Positions 26,781-35,761 of a stretch of 64,000 nucleotides of DNA are shown here, piece by piece. Source of the DNA: Propionibacteriaceae bacterium UBA7704 (lineage in GTDB: Bacteria; Actinomycetota; Actinomycetes; Propionibacteriales; Propionibacteriaceae); assembly GCA_002482525.1 (NCBI GenBank), contig DLGC01000002.1, positions 18,174 to 82,173 on the forward strand, in the 5' to 3' direction. The position numbers and the translations under genes were made by a program. The notes below the pieces were generated by a model. It did no database searches. It saw only the letters and a list, made by a program, of their open reading frames with translations, and was not told where the DNA came from. Position 1 is the first letter of the stretch. Every line of letters begins with the position of its first letter.

Positions 26781-29700
26781 CAGATCACCTGCTGTCCCTG
26801 GTCTTGCGCGGGGCAACTGGCCCGGAAAGCACAGCCTCGGCAGTGAGGCCCCGCCACCGCCGGGTAGCGTCCCTCGGCCACCACCGCGGCGGCCGCCGCG
26901 ACCCGGTGATGGACCCACGTCGGATAGCCCTCCTCGGCTGCGGCATCTCGATGCGGAGCGGTCGACAGAGATGGCTGACTGAACTCCTTCGGACGGGCAG
27001 GGTCACGGTCGCCGACCCGCAGGTAGACCGCTGCTGCACCGTCGATCGTCGTGCCGAACTCGGCCAGCCCACCGTTGAGGATCGCGAGCTGATAGATGCC
27101 CAACTGGTCCATGGCAGCGACTTCGGCACGGGTGGGTGGTCGTCGGGACGTCTTGAAATCCACAACGGACAGGCCCGCCTCGGTGCGCTCCAGCCAGTCG
27201 ATCTGGCCGACCAGTTCGATGGGAAGTCCGTCGCAGACCAATTCGGTACGAAACGGCACTTCGACGCCGATGAAGGCGGCGCGGCGCGCCTGCCACCAGG
27301 CGAAGAACCGACTCAGCGCAGCGATGACGGCTTCGCGCTCGGCGGTGGCCCGCCACGGTGCCTGCGGGGGTAGTCGGTGCCACTCCTGATCAACCCTTTC
27401 GATCAATTGATCGAGGTCGCTGCCCTCGGTCACCGCCTGCTGCACCAGGGCATGGACCAGCGACCCGAGTTGAGCGGCCTCGCCGGCACCGCTTTCGGCC
27501 CGCGCCCGCTCGGCGAGGAAGTAGCGGCGCGGGCAGGTGAGGACGGCGCCCACGTGGCTGGGACGCAGCCGGATCGGTTTGGGGGCCGGCTGCGGTGCAC
27601 TGGACACCTCGCGCAAACCCCACCAGGTGCCCGGATCTGCGCTGGGCACCACCGGGTCACCGGAGTCGTCGCGCTGGTCGGCCAACCAGGCCAACTCGAT
27701 GGCAGCGGCCGCACGCACTGCGGCCGGACTGCGGGCATCAGCGCTGGCCCTGCGCAATTCGGCAACCAATGCGGGCGCGGTGATCGCCCCGGGGCCTCGC
27801 CGCGGAGGCGCTTCACCGTCGTCGGCCACGGCATCAGCGGAGCCCAACTCTGCGATGAATCGCGAGGGTGCTGCGGTGTCACCATCACTGATCGACGTCA
27901 CCACCAGTACCCGTCGAGCGCGCGAACAGGCCAGGTGGAACAGTCGCCGCTCGGCGGCGAGCGCTTCCCGCGAACCCAGCGCCCCCACCAACCCGTCAGG
28001 GGCGAGCTCAGCGGCGTCGAGCACAGCATTGCGACTGGCTCGGGCGGGCCAGCGGCCTTCCTGGGCGCCGGTGACGACCACCACATCCCACTGCTGGCCA
28101 CGGGCGCGGTGAGCGGTGAGGATCTGCACGCCCGTGCGCCGGAACTGCGATTCCCGCTGTCGATCCGCAGGGATCTGTTGGCCATCCAACTCGGCCAGAA
28201 ATGCTCTCACGCCGGGGATTCCGCCGCGCCGATCGGTCTCGGCGGCAGCATCGAAGTAGGCGCACAATGCGTCCAGGTCGGCGTCGGCCCTGCTGGCGCC
28301 GGTTGGATCCTGCGCAGCCTCCTGCGCCAATCGGGTGGGCCAGTCGGTACCTTGCCACAGCGTCCAGGACACCTCGTCGACCGGGGCTCCGCCGGCCAGC
28401 AGTTCCCGTGCGGTGCGGATCAGGCCGCTCAGGGAACGCAAGGCGGTAGCTTCGGCGCTGGGGTCAGTGGCGGCCCATTCCGGATCGTTCAGGGCCTGTG
28501 CCAGTTGCTGCGCCAAGGGCTGCGGCACGGAGTCCACTCGTTCCCGCCACCGACGCACCAATGCACGCAGGCTCACCGCGTCGAAGCCTCCCAGCGGCGA
28601 GGTCAACAGGTGCTCGGCCTGTTCGGGCGTCGCGGCGCCGGACGCCGCGACTTCCAGCCCCACCAGCAGGGTGCGAACCGCTGGTGCTTGGGCCAGCGGA
28701 ATCTCGTCACCAGGGCGCTGGACCGGGATCCCGGCGCCGGAAAGTGCGGCCACGATCGGTTCGACATCCTCACCCCCGGAACGGACCAGCACCGCCATCT
28801 GGGCATAACCGATGCCGTGGTCGACTCGGGCCCGATGCAGCTCGCTCAGGATCGCCGCGGCTTGATCGCTCTCGTCGGTACAGGCGTGCACCCGGAGCAG
28901 CCCGGCCGAGCCCAGCGCCGATCCTGACACTGCCGGCCTTCCCGATGGCCGAGGCAGTGCGTGGCGCAGGCCGCCGAGAGCGTCGTCGAGGCGAGGCCCG
29001 TACCGATGGGTGCTCCGCAACTCGGTGACCACCCCTGGACGCCCTGGCTCAGCGAAGCGGTCGGCGAAATCAGGGATCGCGCGGGGATCAGCGCCGCGAA
29101 ATGCCGAGGCGATGCTGTCGGGGTCTGCGGTGGCCAGGACCGGCACCCCGACGGCCAGGACCCGCACCAACCCGAGTTGACTGGGATCCAGGTCGGCGTA
29201 GTCGTCGACCAGCACCGATCCGATTTCTGCTCTCACCACCGACGACACCGCTGGATCATCCACGAGCAGCCGAACTCGATGGATCAGTTCGGCGTAGTCC
29301 AGGACGTCTTCGGCGTCGAGCACGTCCAAGTACTCGGTGAAGAAATCCCCCAGCGCCTGCCATTCGTCGCGCTGCGCGCTGCCGCCAAAGGCGACCAGAT
29401 CTTCGGGGTCCAAACCGAGCTGGCGGGCACGAGCCAGACAGGCGCGCACCTGCCGCGCGAAAGCGCGGGTGCCCACCGCTAATCGCAGGCGTTGCGGCCA
29501 GCCGTTCGGCCCCCGTCCGGCCAGCAACTCCCGTACCCGGAATTCCTGCTCTGCAGCATTGAGCAGCCGCACTGCGGGCCGCTCGGAGAAGCGCTGCCAC
29601 AGGGTGCGGGCGAGCGCGTGCACCGTCGTCACCGATACCGACCAGGTTCCGGCCCCCAGTTCTGCCGCAATCAGATTGCGCACCTGGCTGGCTGCCGCAC

Positions 29701-29905
29701 GATCCGCAACCAGGACCAGCGGCGGACGACCGCCCGCGCGCACCGCAGCGACCGCAGCCCGCGCCACCACGGTGGTCTTGCCCGTGCCCGGTCTGCCGAG
29801 CAGCAGCATCGCCCCACGCCATTGGGCCAGGATCGCCGCCTGCTCGTCGGACAGCGGGGCCAATCCCTGAGCCTCGGACACCGATTCCTGCACAGGGCTA
29901 TGCAA
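26780..29905 (-). CDS. adnA: AdnA-type helicase-nuclease subunit with Fe-S nuclease domain
   Basis: About 1041 residues from TTG 29905; GTG at 29893 or 29881 are alternative starts, and none has a clear ribosome site. Walker A reads LGRPGTGKTT. The region expected to hold motif II reads VLVDDYADLDPSQ rather than DEYQD, consistent with AdnA being the weaker motor in mycobacteria. The C-terminal nuclease domain has VVDFKTSRR. A cysteine upstream (LTCPRRYFL) and three at the end (CRGCAFRASC) form the four-cysteine Fe-S arrangement of AddB-type nucleases. It is the upstream gene of adnA-adnB-nudC, with a 1-base overlap to adnB. Confidence 0.9.
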   Translation of the reverse strand: MHSPVQESVSEAQGLAPLSDEQAAILAQWRGAMLLLGRPGTGKTTVVARAAVAAVRAGGRPPLVLVADRAAASQVRNLIAAELGAGTWSVSVTTVHALARTLWQRFSERPAVRLLNAAEQEFRVRELLAGRGPNGWPQRLRLAVGTRAFARQVRACLARARQLGLDPEDLVAFGGSAQRDEWQALGDFFTEYLDVLDAEDVLDYAELIHRVRLLVDDPAVSSVVRAEIGSVLVDDYADLDPSQLGLVRVLAVGVPVLATADPDSIASAFRGADPRAIPDFADRFAEPGRPGVVTELRSTHRYGPRLDDALGGLRHALPRPSGRPAVSGSALGSAGLLRVHACTDESDQAAAILSELHRARVDHGIGYAQMAVLVRSGGEDVEPIVAALSGAGIPVQRPGDEIPLAQAPAVRTLLVGLEVAASGAATPEQAEHLLTSPLGGFDAVSLRALVRRWRERVDSVPQPLAQQLAQALNDPEWAATDPSAEATALRSLSGLIRTARELLAGGAPVDEVSWTLWQGTDWPTRLAQEAAQDPTGASRADADLDALCAYFDAAAETDRRGGIPGVRAFLAELDGQQIPADRQRESQFRRTGVQILTAHRARGQQWDVVVVTGAQEGRWPARASRNAVLDAAELAPDGLVGALGSREALAAERRLFHLACSRARRVLVVTSISDGDTAAPSRFIAELGSADAVADDGEAPPRRGPGAITAPALVAELRRASADARSPAAVRAAAAIELAWLADQRDDSGDPVVPSADPGTWWGLREVSSAPQPAPKPIRLRPSHVGAVLTCPRRYFLAERARAESGAGEAAQLGSLVHALVQQAVTEGSDLDQLIERVDQEWHRLPPQAPWRATAEREAVIAALSRFFAWWQARRAAFIGVEVPFRTELVCDGLPIELVGQIDWLERTEAGLSVVDFKTSRRPPTRAEVAAMDQLGIYQLAILNGGLAEFGTTIDGAAAVYLRVGDRDPARPKEFSQPSLSTAPHRDAAAEEGYPTWVHHRVAAAAAVVAEGRYPAVAGPHCRGCAFRASCPAQDQGQQVI

Positions 29906-30012
29906 TCACGCCACACCGACACTGCGGTGCTGGAGTCAGGGATGCCCCGGGTCAGTCCCCCACACTGAGAGATGTCGCCCGAGGCACTGCGGAATTCTTG
30001 CGGCCGGACGGC

Positions 30013-30018
30013 TAGATT
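30013..30018 (+). promoter_or_regulatory. -10 element of the TelA-PknG-FHA operon
   Basis: TAGATT fits the TANNNT consensus, 33 bases before the TelA ATG, in the 146-base gap following the divergent adnA gene. No matching -35 hexamer at 16-18 bases is evident; GGAATT at 29991-29996 has 16-base spacing but poor consensus fit. Control by an alternative sigma factor cannot be excluded. Confidence 0.35.
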
Positions 30019-30051
30019 GGAGCCCGTCATCCGATCCGAGAGGTGCCACTG

Positions 30052-31281
30052 ATGAGCACACCCCAACAGCCCGCGGGCCCGGCGGCAGCCCAGCTCGCTC
30101 CACCGGACATGCTGAACCTCACCGCACCGGCCGCGCCCGAGACCGTCACCGCGACGCAGGCACCGACGATGGCGCCTCAAGTCGAAGCGGCCCAGGTTCC
30201 CGTCCTCGACGCCAAGGTCGATGAATTCCTCGGTGCGCTGGCCACCGCTGAGACCGGATCTCCGACCTTCAGCGCCCAGGCCGACGCGGTTCGTTCAATG
30301 GGTGATGCCGACATCCGCAAAGCCGCCGAAACCTCCAACCGGCTGCTGCAGACCCCGGTGCGCGCCGTCGAAGCCGGTGGCTTGTCGAACACCTCGAATG
30401 TGTCCAAGACTCTGCTGGAGCTGCGGCGCACCGTTGAAGATCTCGACCCGGCCGCGGCAGGCAAGTCCAAGGGATTCTTCGCCAAGCTGGGCATCGGCAA
30501 ACAGATGGGTGACTACTTCCGCAAGTATCAGTCCTCGCAGACCCATCTGAACGGCATCCTGCACGCGCTGCGATCGGGCCAGGACGAGCTCACCAAGGAC
30601 AATGCCGCGCTCAACATGGAGAAGCAGAATCTGTGGACCGTGATGGGTCGGATGAATCAGTACGTGTACATCGCCGAGCGGTTGGACGCCAAGCTCAGCG
30701 CTCAGATCGCCGAGATCGAACTCACCGATCCCGAGAAGGCGAAGACGCTCCGTCAGGACGTGCTGTTCTACGTCCGCCAGAAGCACCAGGATCTGCTCAC
30801 CCAGCTTGCCGTCTCCATCCAGAGCTACCTGGCCATCGACATCATCATCAAGAACAATCTGGAGCTCATCAAGGGTGTTGACCGAGCCGCCACCACCACG
30901 GTGTCCGCGCTGCGGACGGCAGTCATCGTGGCGCAGGCGCTGGGCAATCAGAAGCTGGTGCTCGACCAGATCACCGCGTTGAACACCACCACCAGCGAGA
31001 TGATCCAACGCACCTCGGAGATGCTCAAAGAGAACTCGGCCCAGATTCAGGAGCAAGCCGCCTCCTCCACCATCGGTTTGGAGCAACTGCAGGCCGCCTT
31101 CGCCAACATCTACACGACCATGGATTCCATCGACGAGTTCAAACTGCGGGCCCTGGACACCATGTCGGCGACCATCGGAACCTTGGAGACCGAGGTGGCC
31201 AAGAGCAAGGAATACCTCGACCGGGTTTCCCAGCAGGACAGCCGGTCCGCTTCGATGCCTTCCTTGAGCATCGATCTCTGA
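30052..31281 (+). CDS. TelA family toxic-anion resistance protein
   Basis: 409 residues from ATG 30052, with GAGAGG at 30038-30043. The N-terminal ~60 residues are Pro/Ala-rich and low complexity. The rest is a long helical, coiled-coil-rich TelA domain, with conserved segments SKGFFAKLGIGKQMGDYFRKY, KDNAALNMEKQNLW and QSYLAIDIIIKNNLELIKGVDRA. TelA proteins are associated with tellurite and other stress resistance, but the mechanism is unclear. It opens a nine-gene operon with an AAA+ ATPase, PknG-type kinase, PP2C phosphatase, VWA and FHA proteins. A signalling or stress-response role is therefore more likely than simple tellurite resistance. The family call is firm; the role is inferred. 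Confidence 0.88.
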   Translation: MSTPQQPAGPAAAQLAPPDMLNLTAPAAPETVTATQAPTMAPQVEAAQVPVLDAKVDEFLGALATAETGSPTFSAQADAVRSMGDADIRKAAETSNRLLQTPVRAVEAGGLSNTSNVSKTLLELRRTVEDLDPAAAGKSKGFFAKLGIGKQMGDYFRKYQSSQTHLNGILHALRSGQDELTKDNAALNMEKQNLWTVMGRMNQYVYIAERLDAKLSAQIAEIELTDPEKAKTLRQDVLFYVRQKHQDLLTQLAVSIQSYLAIDIIIKNNLELIKGVDRAATTTVSALRTAVIVAQALGNQKLVLDQITALNTTTSEMIQRTSEMLKENSAQIQEQAASSTIGLEQLQAAFANIYTTMDSIDEFKLRALDTMSATIGTLETEVAKSKEYLDRVSQQDSRSASMPSLSIDL

Positions 31282-31288
31282 CGTCGGT

Positions 31289-31798
31289 ATGGGCATTTGG
31301 GATTGGTTGACCGGCGCTGAGGAAGATCCACCAGCGGCGGTCGAGGAGCTGTCTACCGCCCCGACCGAGCCCGATATCAGTGCAGCGTTGGACTCAGTGA
31401 CCGCTTTGGTCTCCGATCCGGTCGTGCCCGGCCCCGTGCGAGCCCGGACGCTGCGAGTGATCGACACCGTCCGCAAGACCTTGCCACGGCTGGGTCTGCT
31501 GGGTCTGGGCAGCTACGACGCCTATTCCGTGGTCGCCACCGCCACCGACTATCTCCCCGAGGCCATCGGCGGTTACCTGCGGTTACCTCGGGACTGGGCC
31601 GATTCCCGTCCCGTTGAGGGAGGCAAGACCGCCCTGCTGATCCTGGTGGACCAACTCGATCTACTCGCCGTGACGATGGACGCCATCTACGATGCCGCCA
31701 ACACCACCGACGCTGCCGCCTTGATCACCCACGGCCGCTTCCTGCAAGAGAAATTCGGGCATCCACAAGCCCCTGAACTCAACTTGGGACCATCCTGA
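31289..31798 (+). CDS. Conserved hypothetical protein of the signalling operon
   Basis: 169 residues starting seven bases after the TelA gene and sharing one base with the next gene. No family is recognised. It starts MGIWDWLTG, has an acidic Pro/Ala-rich stretch (residues ~10-45), then a mainly helical body. One mildly hydrophobic segment (PRLGLLGLGSYDAYSVV) is too polar for a confident membrane helix. The central LPRDWADSRPVEGGKTALL segment looks well conserved in composition. There is no cysteine-based metal site and no recognisable enzyme motif. Position between TelA and the AAA+ ATPase suggests an adaptor for one of them. Confidence 0.8.
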   Translation: MGIWDWLTGAEEDPPAAVEELSTAPTEPDISAALDSVTALVSDPVVPGPVRARTLRVIDTVRKTLPRLGLLGLGSYDAYSVVATATDYLPEAIGGYLRLPRDWADSRPVEGGKTALLILVDQLDLLAVTMDAIYDAANTTDAAALITHGRFLQEKFGHPQAPELNLGPS

Positions 31799-33375
31799 TG
31801 AGCACTGCCGCATTGAAGAAGGCCCTCGCCGAACTGGATGCTGCCGCATCGGCTGCCGGAGTCGAGGTCGATACCGCTCGCGCCGAAGCACGGGTGCTGT
31901 CGGCGGCCGTCGCCGAAGCCAACCGTGGCGCCTACCTGGATTGGTGCGCAGCCTGGGATCGCCAGGCCTCGGCCCAGGAGTTCATGGACGCAGCGGTCGC
32001 CGGGCGCCGCTATCGGCGCAGCGCAACCCCCTTGGCCAGCCAACTCGGCGCTACCCCATCCGGTGCGGCGTATTCCCATGCCTTGGCGCAGGTCTGCCAA
32101 GCGGCGGCGACGCTGGGGGAACCCTCCCCGGACGCCATTGGTGCGGCCACCATGGCAGCAGCCGCCCAACAGCCGACCGTCACGCCCACTGCGCTTTCCG
32201 CCCCGAGCACCGGCATGACCCCCGACACCGACCCGGCCCAGCAGGAATTCCTGAGGCAGGCGCCGACCATCCTCGGTGAGGTGCTCGCACGCATGTCGGG
32301 CGTGCAGGATTCTGTCTGGGATCTCAGTCGACTCGATCCGCACACTCCAGGAGCATTCGCCGGGTTGGGTCCGGCTCCGGTTTCGCAGCCGGCAGCGGCG
32401 CGCGACCTCGAGCCGCCCGCCGCTGCCCCGGCGGTGACCGAACCGCAGCCTGAGGCTGCCGTCGAGACGCCCGCCGAACCAGCCGAACCCGAGAAGACCG
32501 TTGAGGAATGGCTGGCCGAACTCGACGAGTTGACCGGGTTGACCAGTGTCAAGGCCGAGATCCACCGCCAGACGGCCATCCTGCGGGTCGACGCCCTGCG
32601 CATCAAAGCGGGCCTGAAGAGCCCGACGATCACCCGGCATCTCGTATTCGTCGGCAATCCGGGCACCGGCAAGACCACCGTGGCCCGCATGGTGGCGGGC
32701 ATTTACAAGGCCATCGGGCTGCTCAGCAAAGGGCAACTGGTGGAGGTGGACCGATCCGAGTTGGTCGCGGGCTATCTGGGCCAGACCGCCATCAAGACTG
32801 CTGAGGTCGCCGCCAAGGCCTACGGCGGCGTGCTGTTCATCGACGAGGCGTACTCGCTCAACGGTGATCAATACGGCGAGGAGGCCATCAACACCCTGGT
32901 CAAGGAGATGGAGGATCACCGCGACGATCTGGTGGTCATCGTGGCCGGCTATCCGGCTCCCATGGCCGAGTTCATCGCCAACAACCCCGGACTGGCCAGC
33001 CGCTTCCGCACCACCATCGAGTTCGAGGACTACACCGACGACGAACTGCGCGGGATCTTCACCTCGATGGCCGCCAAGTCCGATTTCGACCTCGGCGAAG
33101 GGTGTCTGGAGGAGTTCAGCAACCAACTCGCCCAGCAGAGCCGCGATGAGAACTTCGGCAACGGGCGCTTCGCCCGCAACCTGTTGGAGGCCGCCGTTGG
33201 ACGCCACGCGTGGCGGCTGCGCGACGTTGGCGAACCCACGGTGGATGAACTGCGCACCTTGCTGGCTGAGGATCTGATCGATCCCGATCCATCGCCACGG
33301 CTGCGGCCACCGGCCAACGCGGTTCCCCAGGAGCCGGTCGAGTTCCCCGCTCTGCCCACCCAGGAGACTCCGTGA
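31798..33375 (+). CDS. AAA+ ATPase, CbbX/SpoVK/EccA-like
   Basis: 525 residues. The N-terminal half (1-~230) is Ala-rich helical sequence with Pro-rich linkers. The AAA+ module begins at LDELTGLTSVKAEI. Walker A GNPGTGKTT is near residues 286-294, the substrate-loop-like region is LVAGYLGQTAIKT, Walker B GVLFIDEAYSL is near 345, and sensor/arginine-finger-type segments are VIVAGYP and ASRFRTTIEF. This C-terminal module is the CbbX/SpoVK class also found in EccA of type VII secretion, which remodels partner proteins. No ESX genes are nearby, so the partner is probably an operon member. It is coupled to both neighbours by short overlaps (1 and 4 bases). Confidence 0.9.
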   Translation: MSTAALKKALAELDAAASAAGVEVDTARAEARVLSAAVAEANRGAYLDWCAAWDRQASAQEFMDAAVAGRRYRRSATPLASQLGATPSGAAYSHALAQVCQAAATLGEPSPDAIGAATMAAAAQQPTVTPTALSAPSTGMTPDTDPAQQEFLRQAPTILGEVLARMSGVQDSVWDLSRLDPHTPGAFAGLGPAPVSQPAAARDLEPPAAAPAVTEPQPEAAVETPAEPAEPEKTVEEWLAELDELTGLTSVKAEIHRQTAILRVDALRIKAGLKSPTITRHLVFVGNPGTGKTTVARMVAGIYKAIGLLSKGQLVEVDRSELVAGYLGQTAIKTAEVAAKAYGGVLFIDEAYSLNGDQYGEEAINTLVKEMEDHRDDLVVIVAGYPAPMAEFIANNPGLASRFRTTIEFEDYTDDELRGIFTSMAAKSDFDLGEGCLEEFSNQLAQQSRDENFGNGRFARNLLEAAVGRHAWRLRDVGEPTVDELRTLLAEDLIDPDPSPRLRPPANAVPQEPVEFPALPTQETP

Positions 33376-34640
33376 CGAACCTGGCCCAGCCACCGAACCG
33401 ATCGGCCAAGCTCACCCACCTGATCGCACAGTCCGCGGCCCCCGATCTGGCCGAGATCGCCTTGCCGGCGGCACCGAGCAGCCAAACGCCCCAGCTGCTG
33501 CGGCGCTACCAACTCCTGGCTGTGATCGCGCTGCTGATCCTCGGATTGAGCGCCATCGCCGCCACCGTCCAGCTGCGGTCCGATCTCACCCAGGGGCCGG
33601 GCATCGTCGATCAGTACGCCCGCCTCGGCTCGGTGCACAGCGAACTGCTCAGCGCCGGCAATGCTGCGGCACGCAACCTGCTCGCGGCCTCGGCCACCGA
33701 CCGCAAGGAAGTGAGCAGCCATCTCAGCAACGCCGATCGCCTGATCCTGCAGGCCACTGCAGAACGCCCTCAGGACGCCGATCAGTTGGCGGTGTTGAGC
33801 ACCAACCTCATCGAATACGACCGACTGCTGTACACCGCCACCACCAGCGATACCACCACTGCCACGGCGTCGTTGAGCCGGGCCGATCAGCTCTTGGACG
33901 ACCAACTGGTACCGGCGATCAACGCCTTGCGTGCCCGCCTGGCTGCCGAGGCTGGCGCCGGTTCGTGGCCGGGCTGGGGGTGGCTGCTGGCTGTCACCGC
34001 CCTGGCCGCTCTCGCACTGCTGGTCACCACGTCGATCGGGACCGCTCGGATCACCCACCGCTACCTCAGCCGTGGGCTGGTCGGAGCACTGCTCGCTGCG
34101 ATCCTGCTCGCCGTGTTGGGTGCGGTGGCGATCACTCGTGCCGACAACGCCCTCAACCTCGACCAGTCAGTCGAGGTGAACACCACCGTTTCGATCGCCG
34201 CAGCGCGATCCGGCCTCAACGCAGCCGATCGGCTCCAACTGCGCGGAGCCCTGGCGCGGCAATGGTCGAGTAGCACCAGTGCGACGGTCACCACCACCAG
34301 CGGCCCCGCCCAGTCGACAGCAGACGCCTATGCGGTGATGCGGGACCCCATCGTCGCCGTCCGCCAATCCCAGTCGACGATCAACTCCCTGTTGGAACGC
34401 CACGACTGGACGCAGGCGAGCAAGCGACTCACGGCGACCAAGGGTGTGCAGGCCGAGCTGGCCGCCTTCGAGGAGGCCGCCGATCTCGAAACCCAAAGTG
34501 CTGCGGCTGCCGCAGTCCAGGCCCTGGGCGCCACGGCCGTCGTCATGGTGATCCTGGCCATCATCGACACGCTGCTCCTGCTCAGCGGTCTGGTGCTGGC
34601 CATCTGGGGATTGGATCGCGTCCTGAGGGAGTACCGATGA
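33372..34640 (+). CDS. GlnX-like four-TM membrane sensor protein
   Basis: 422 residues from GTG 33372. Four hydrophobic segments occur at about residues 42-63 (LLAVIALLILGLSAIAATVQL), 200-222, 235-257 and 385-412. Helical, Ala/Ser/Thr/Asp-rich domains of ~130 residues lie between TM1-TM2 and between TM3-TM4. This duplicated layout matches GlnX (Rv0412c type), which in mycobacteria senses amino acids together with lipoprotein GlnH and signals to PknG. A PknG-type kinase lies two genes downstream here. No GlnH-like solute-binding gene is present in the window. The assignment rests on topology, length and context; sequence identity was not computed. Confidence 0.75.
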   Translation: MTNLAQPPNRSAKLTHLIAQSAAPDLAEIALPAAPSSQTPQLLRRYQLLAVIALLILGLSAIAATVQLRSDLTQGPGIVDQYARLGSVHSELLSAGNAAARNLLAASATDRKEVSSHLSNADRLILQATAERPQDADQLAVLSTNLIEYDRLLYTATTSDTTTATASLSRADQLLDDQLVPAINALRARLAAEAGAGSWPGWGWLLAVTALAALALLVTTSIGTARITHRYLSRGLVGALLAAILLAVLGAVAITRADNALNLDQSVEVNTTVSIAAARSGLNAADRLQLRGALARQWSSSTSATVTTTSGPAQSTADAYAVMRDPIVAVRQSQSTINSLLERHDWTQASKRLTATKGVQAELAAFEEAADLETQSAAAAAVQALGATAVVMVILAIIDTLLLLSGLVLAIWGLDRVLREYR

Positions 34641-35761
34641 TCACCGCACCCCACGCCCCCGGCGGGCTCGGCGTCGCCGCCACCGCAGCCCAGATGCTGG
34701 ATTATCTGGGACGGCTGGACACCTGGCTGGCCGAGCGTCGCGCCGAACTCGATGCCCTGGACGCCCAAGTGATCGCCGAAGGTCGATCCGCGGAGCTCAC
34801 TGCCGACATGTCGCTGGCGATGGCGCTATGGCAGGCTGCCAAGACTCGCCAGGAGCTGCTGCTGTCGACCTGGGATTCCGGACGGGTTGGACCGCAGGAG
34901 TTGGACCGGCTCGCCGGATTGGTCTGGGGGCGCCTGGAAACCGGTGGATCACCGGTGAGCGCGTTGCGATCCATGGCCGTGTCCCTCCCGGAAGCCGGGC
35001 AACTGTGCGATGCCCTGGTGGCCCAGCTCCGCATCCGACTGAACACCAATCCGCAGGCCACGGCGATGAAAGTCCGGCTGCGCGATCTGCGCGCCCAAGC
35101 CGAACGGATCCGCGATCAGTTGGCTTTGGAGCCACCGGCGCTGGCCCCACCAGGGCAGGCCACATTGGCCACGATCGTCTCGCGCATCTCAGAACTGGAA
35201 GAGAAGCTGCAGCGGGGTGGGGACATCTCCGGTCTGCTCAGCAGTCTCGAGGTGACCGCAGCCACCTTCGAGCGTGACTTGATCGTGGGAGCCGCCCGCC
35301 GCCGCGAAGCCGTCGAGTTGCTGGCCTCGGTGCGCCGTCGTCACGCCGAGGTGACCGAACACGAGGCATTGGTGACGGCACTCGCCGAGCGCGCTGCTCA
35401 GGAGGTGTGGCCACTCAGCACTCAGCCGCTTCCCCGGTTGGCAGCGCTCGGCCCGATCCCGAACACCCCCGAGGCGTTGCGCACCTTCCTGCAGGCCCTC
35501 AACGAACTCGACGCCGCGCTGCGTGGCCACAAGAAGCTGCTCGATGAGCGCCTCGCCGAGAGTGCTCAGGCTGCGGCCCGCTTCCAGACTCTGCAAGCCC
35601 GCGCCGATGCGCTCGCCGAGCAGCCGTCAGCTCTGGCCGAGTACCGGACACTGATCGGTGATCGGCTGGCCGCCCACCCGGTGGTGCTCCCCGCCTTGGA
35701 GCAGCTGCTCAACGCCTACGCTGTGGAGCTGGACCGCGCTGAAGCCGGCGGTGGCCGATGA
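34637..35761 (+). CDS. Coiled-coil protein of unknown function in the signalling operon
   Basis: 374 residues, overlapping both neighbours by four bases. It is almost entirely helical and rich in Ala, Leu, Glu, Arg and Gln, with heptad-like stretches (e.g. ELDALDAQVIAEGRSAEL, ELEEKLQRGGDISGL, RRREAVELLASVRRRHAEV). There is no membrane segment, signal peptide or catalytic motif. Its place between the GlnX-like membrane protein and the PknG-type kinase suggests a cytoplasmic scaffold linking the two. No family is recognised. Confidence 0.8.
   Translation: MITAPHAPGGLGVAATAAQMLDYLGRLDTWLAERRAELDALDAQVIAEGRSAELTADMSLAMALWQAAKTRQELLLSTWDSGRVGPQELDRLAGLVWGRLETGGSPVSALRSMAVSLPEAGQLCDALVAQLRIRLNTNPQATAMKVRLRDLRAQAERIRDQLALEPPALAPPGQATLATIVSRISELEEKLQRGGDISGLLSSLEVTAATFERDLIVGAARRREAVELLASVRRRHAEVTEHEALVTALAERAAQEVWPLSTQPLPRLAALGPIPNTPEALRTFLQALNELDAALRGHKKLLDERLAESAQAAARFQTLQARADALAEQPSALAEYRTLIGDRLAAHPVVLPALEQLLNAYAVELDRAEAGGGR

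Noticed and set aside
26781..26918. 46-codon upstream extension of adnB
   Set aside because: Gly/Arg/Pro-rich sequence encoded within the adnA C-terminus; ATG 26780 coupled to the adnA stop is the better start.
31687..33393. 568-codon minus-strand frame opposite the AAA+ ATPase gene
   Set aside because: Shadow of the ATPase coding sequence; the product is Gly/Gln/Arg-rich with no domain, while the plus strand has full AAA+ motifs.
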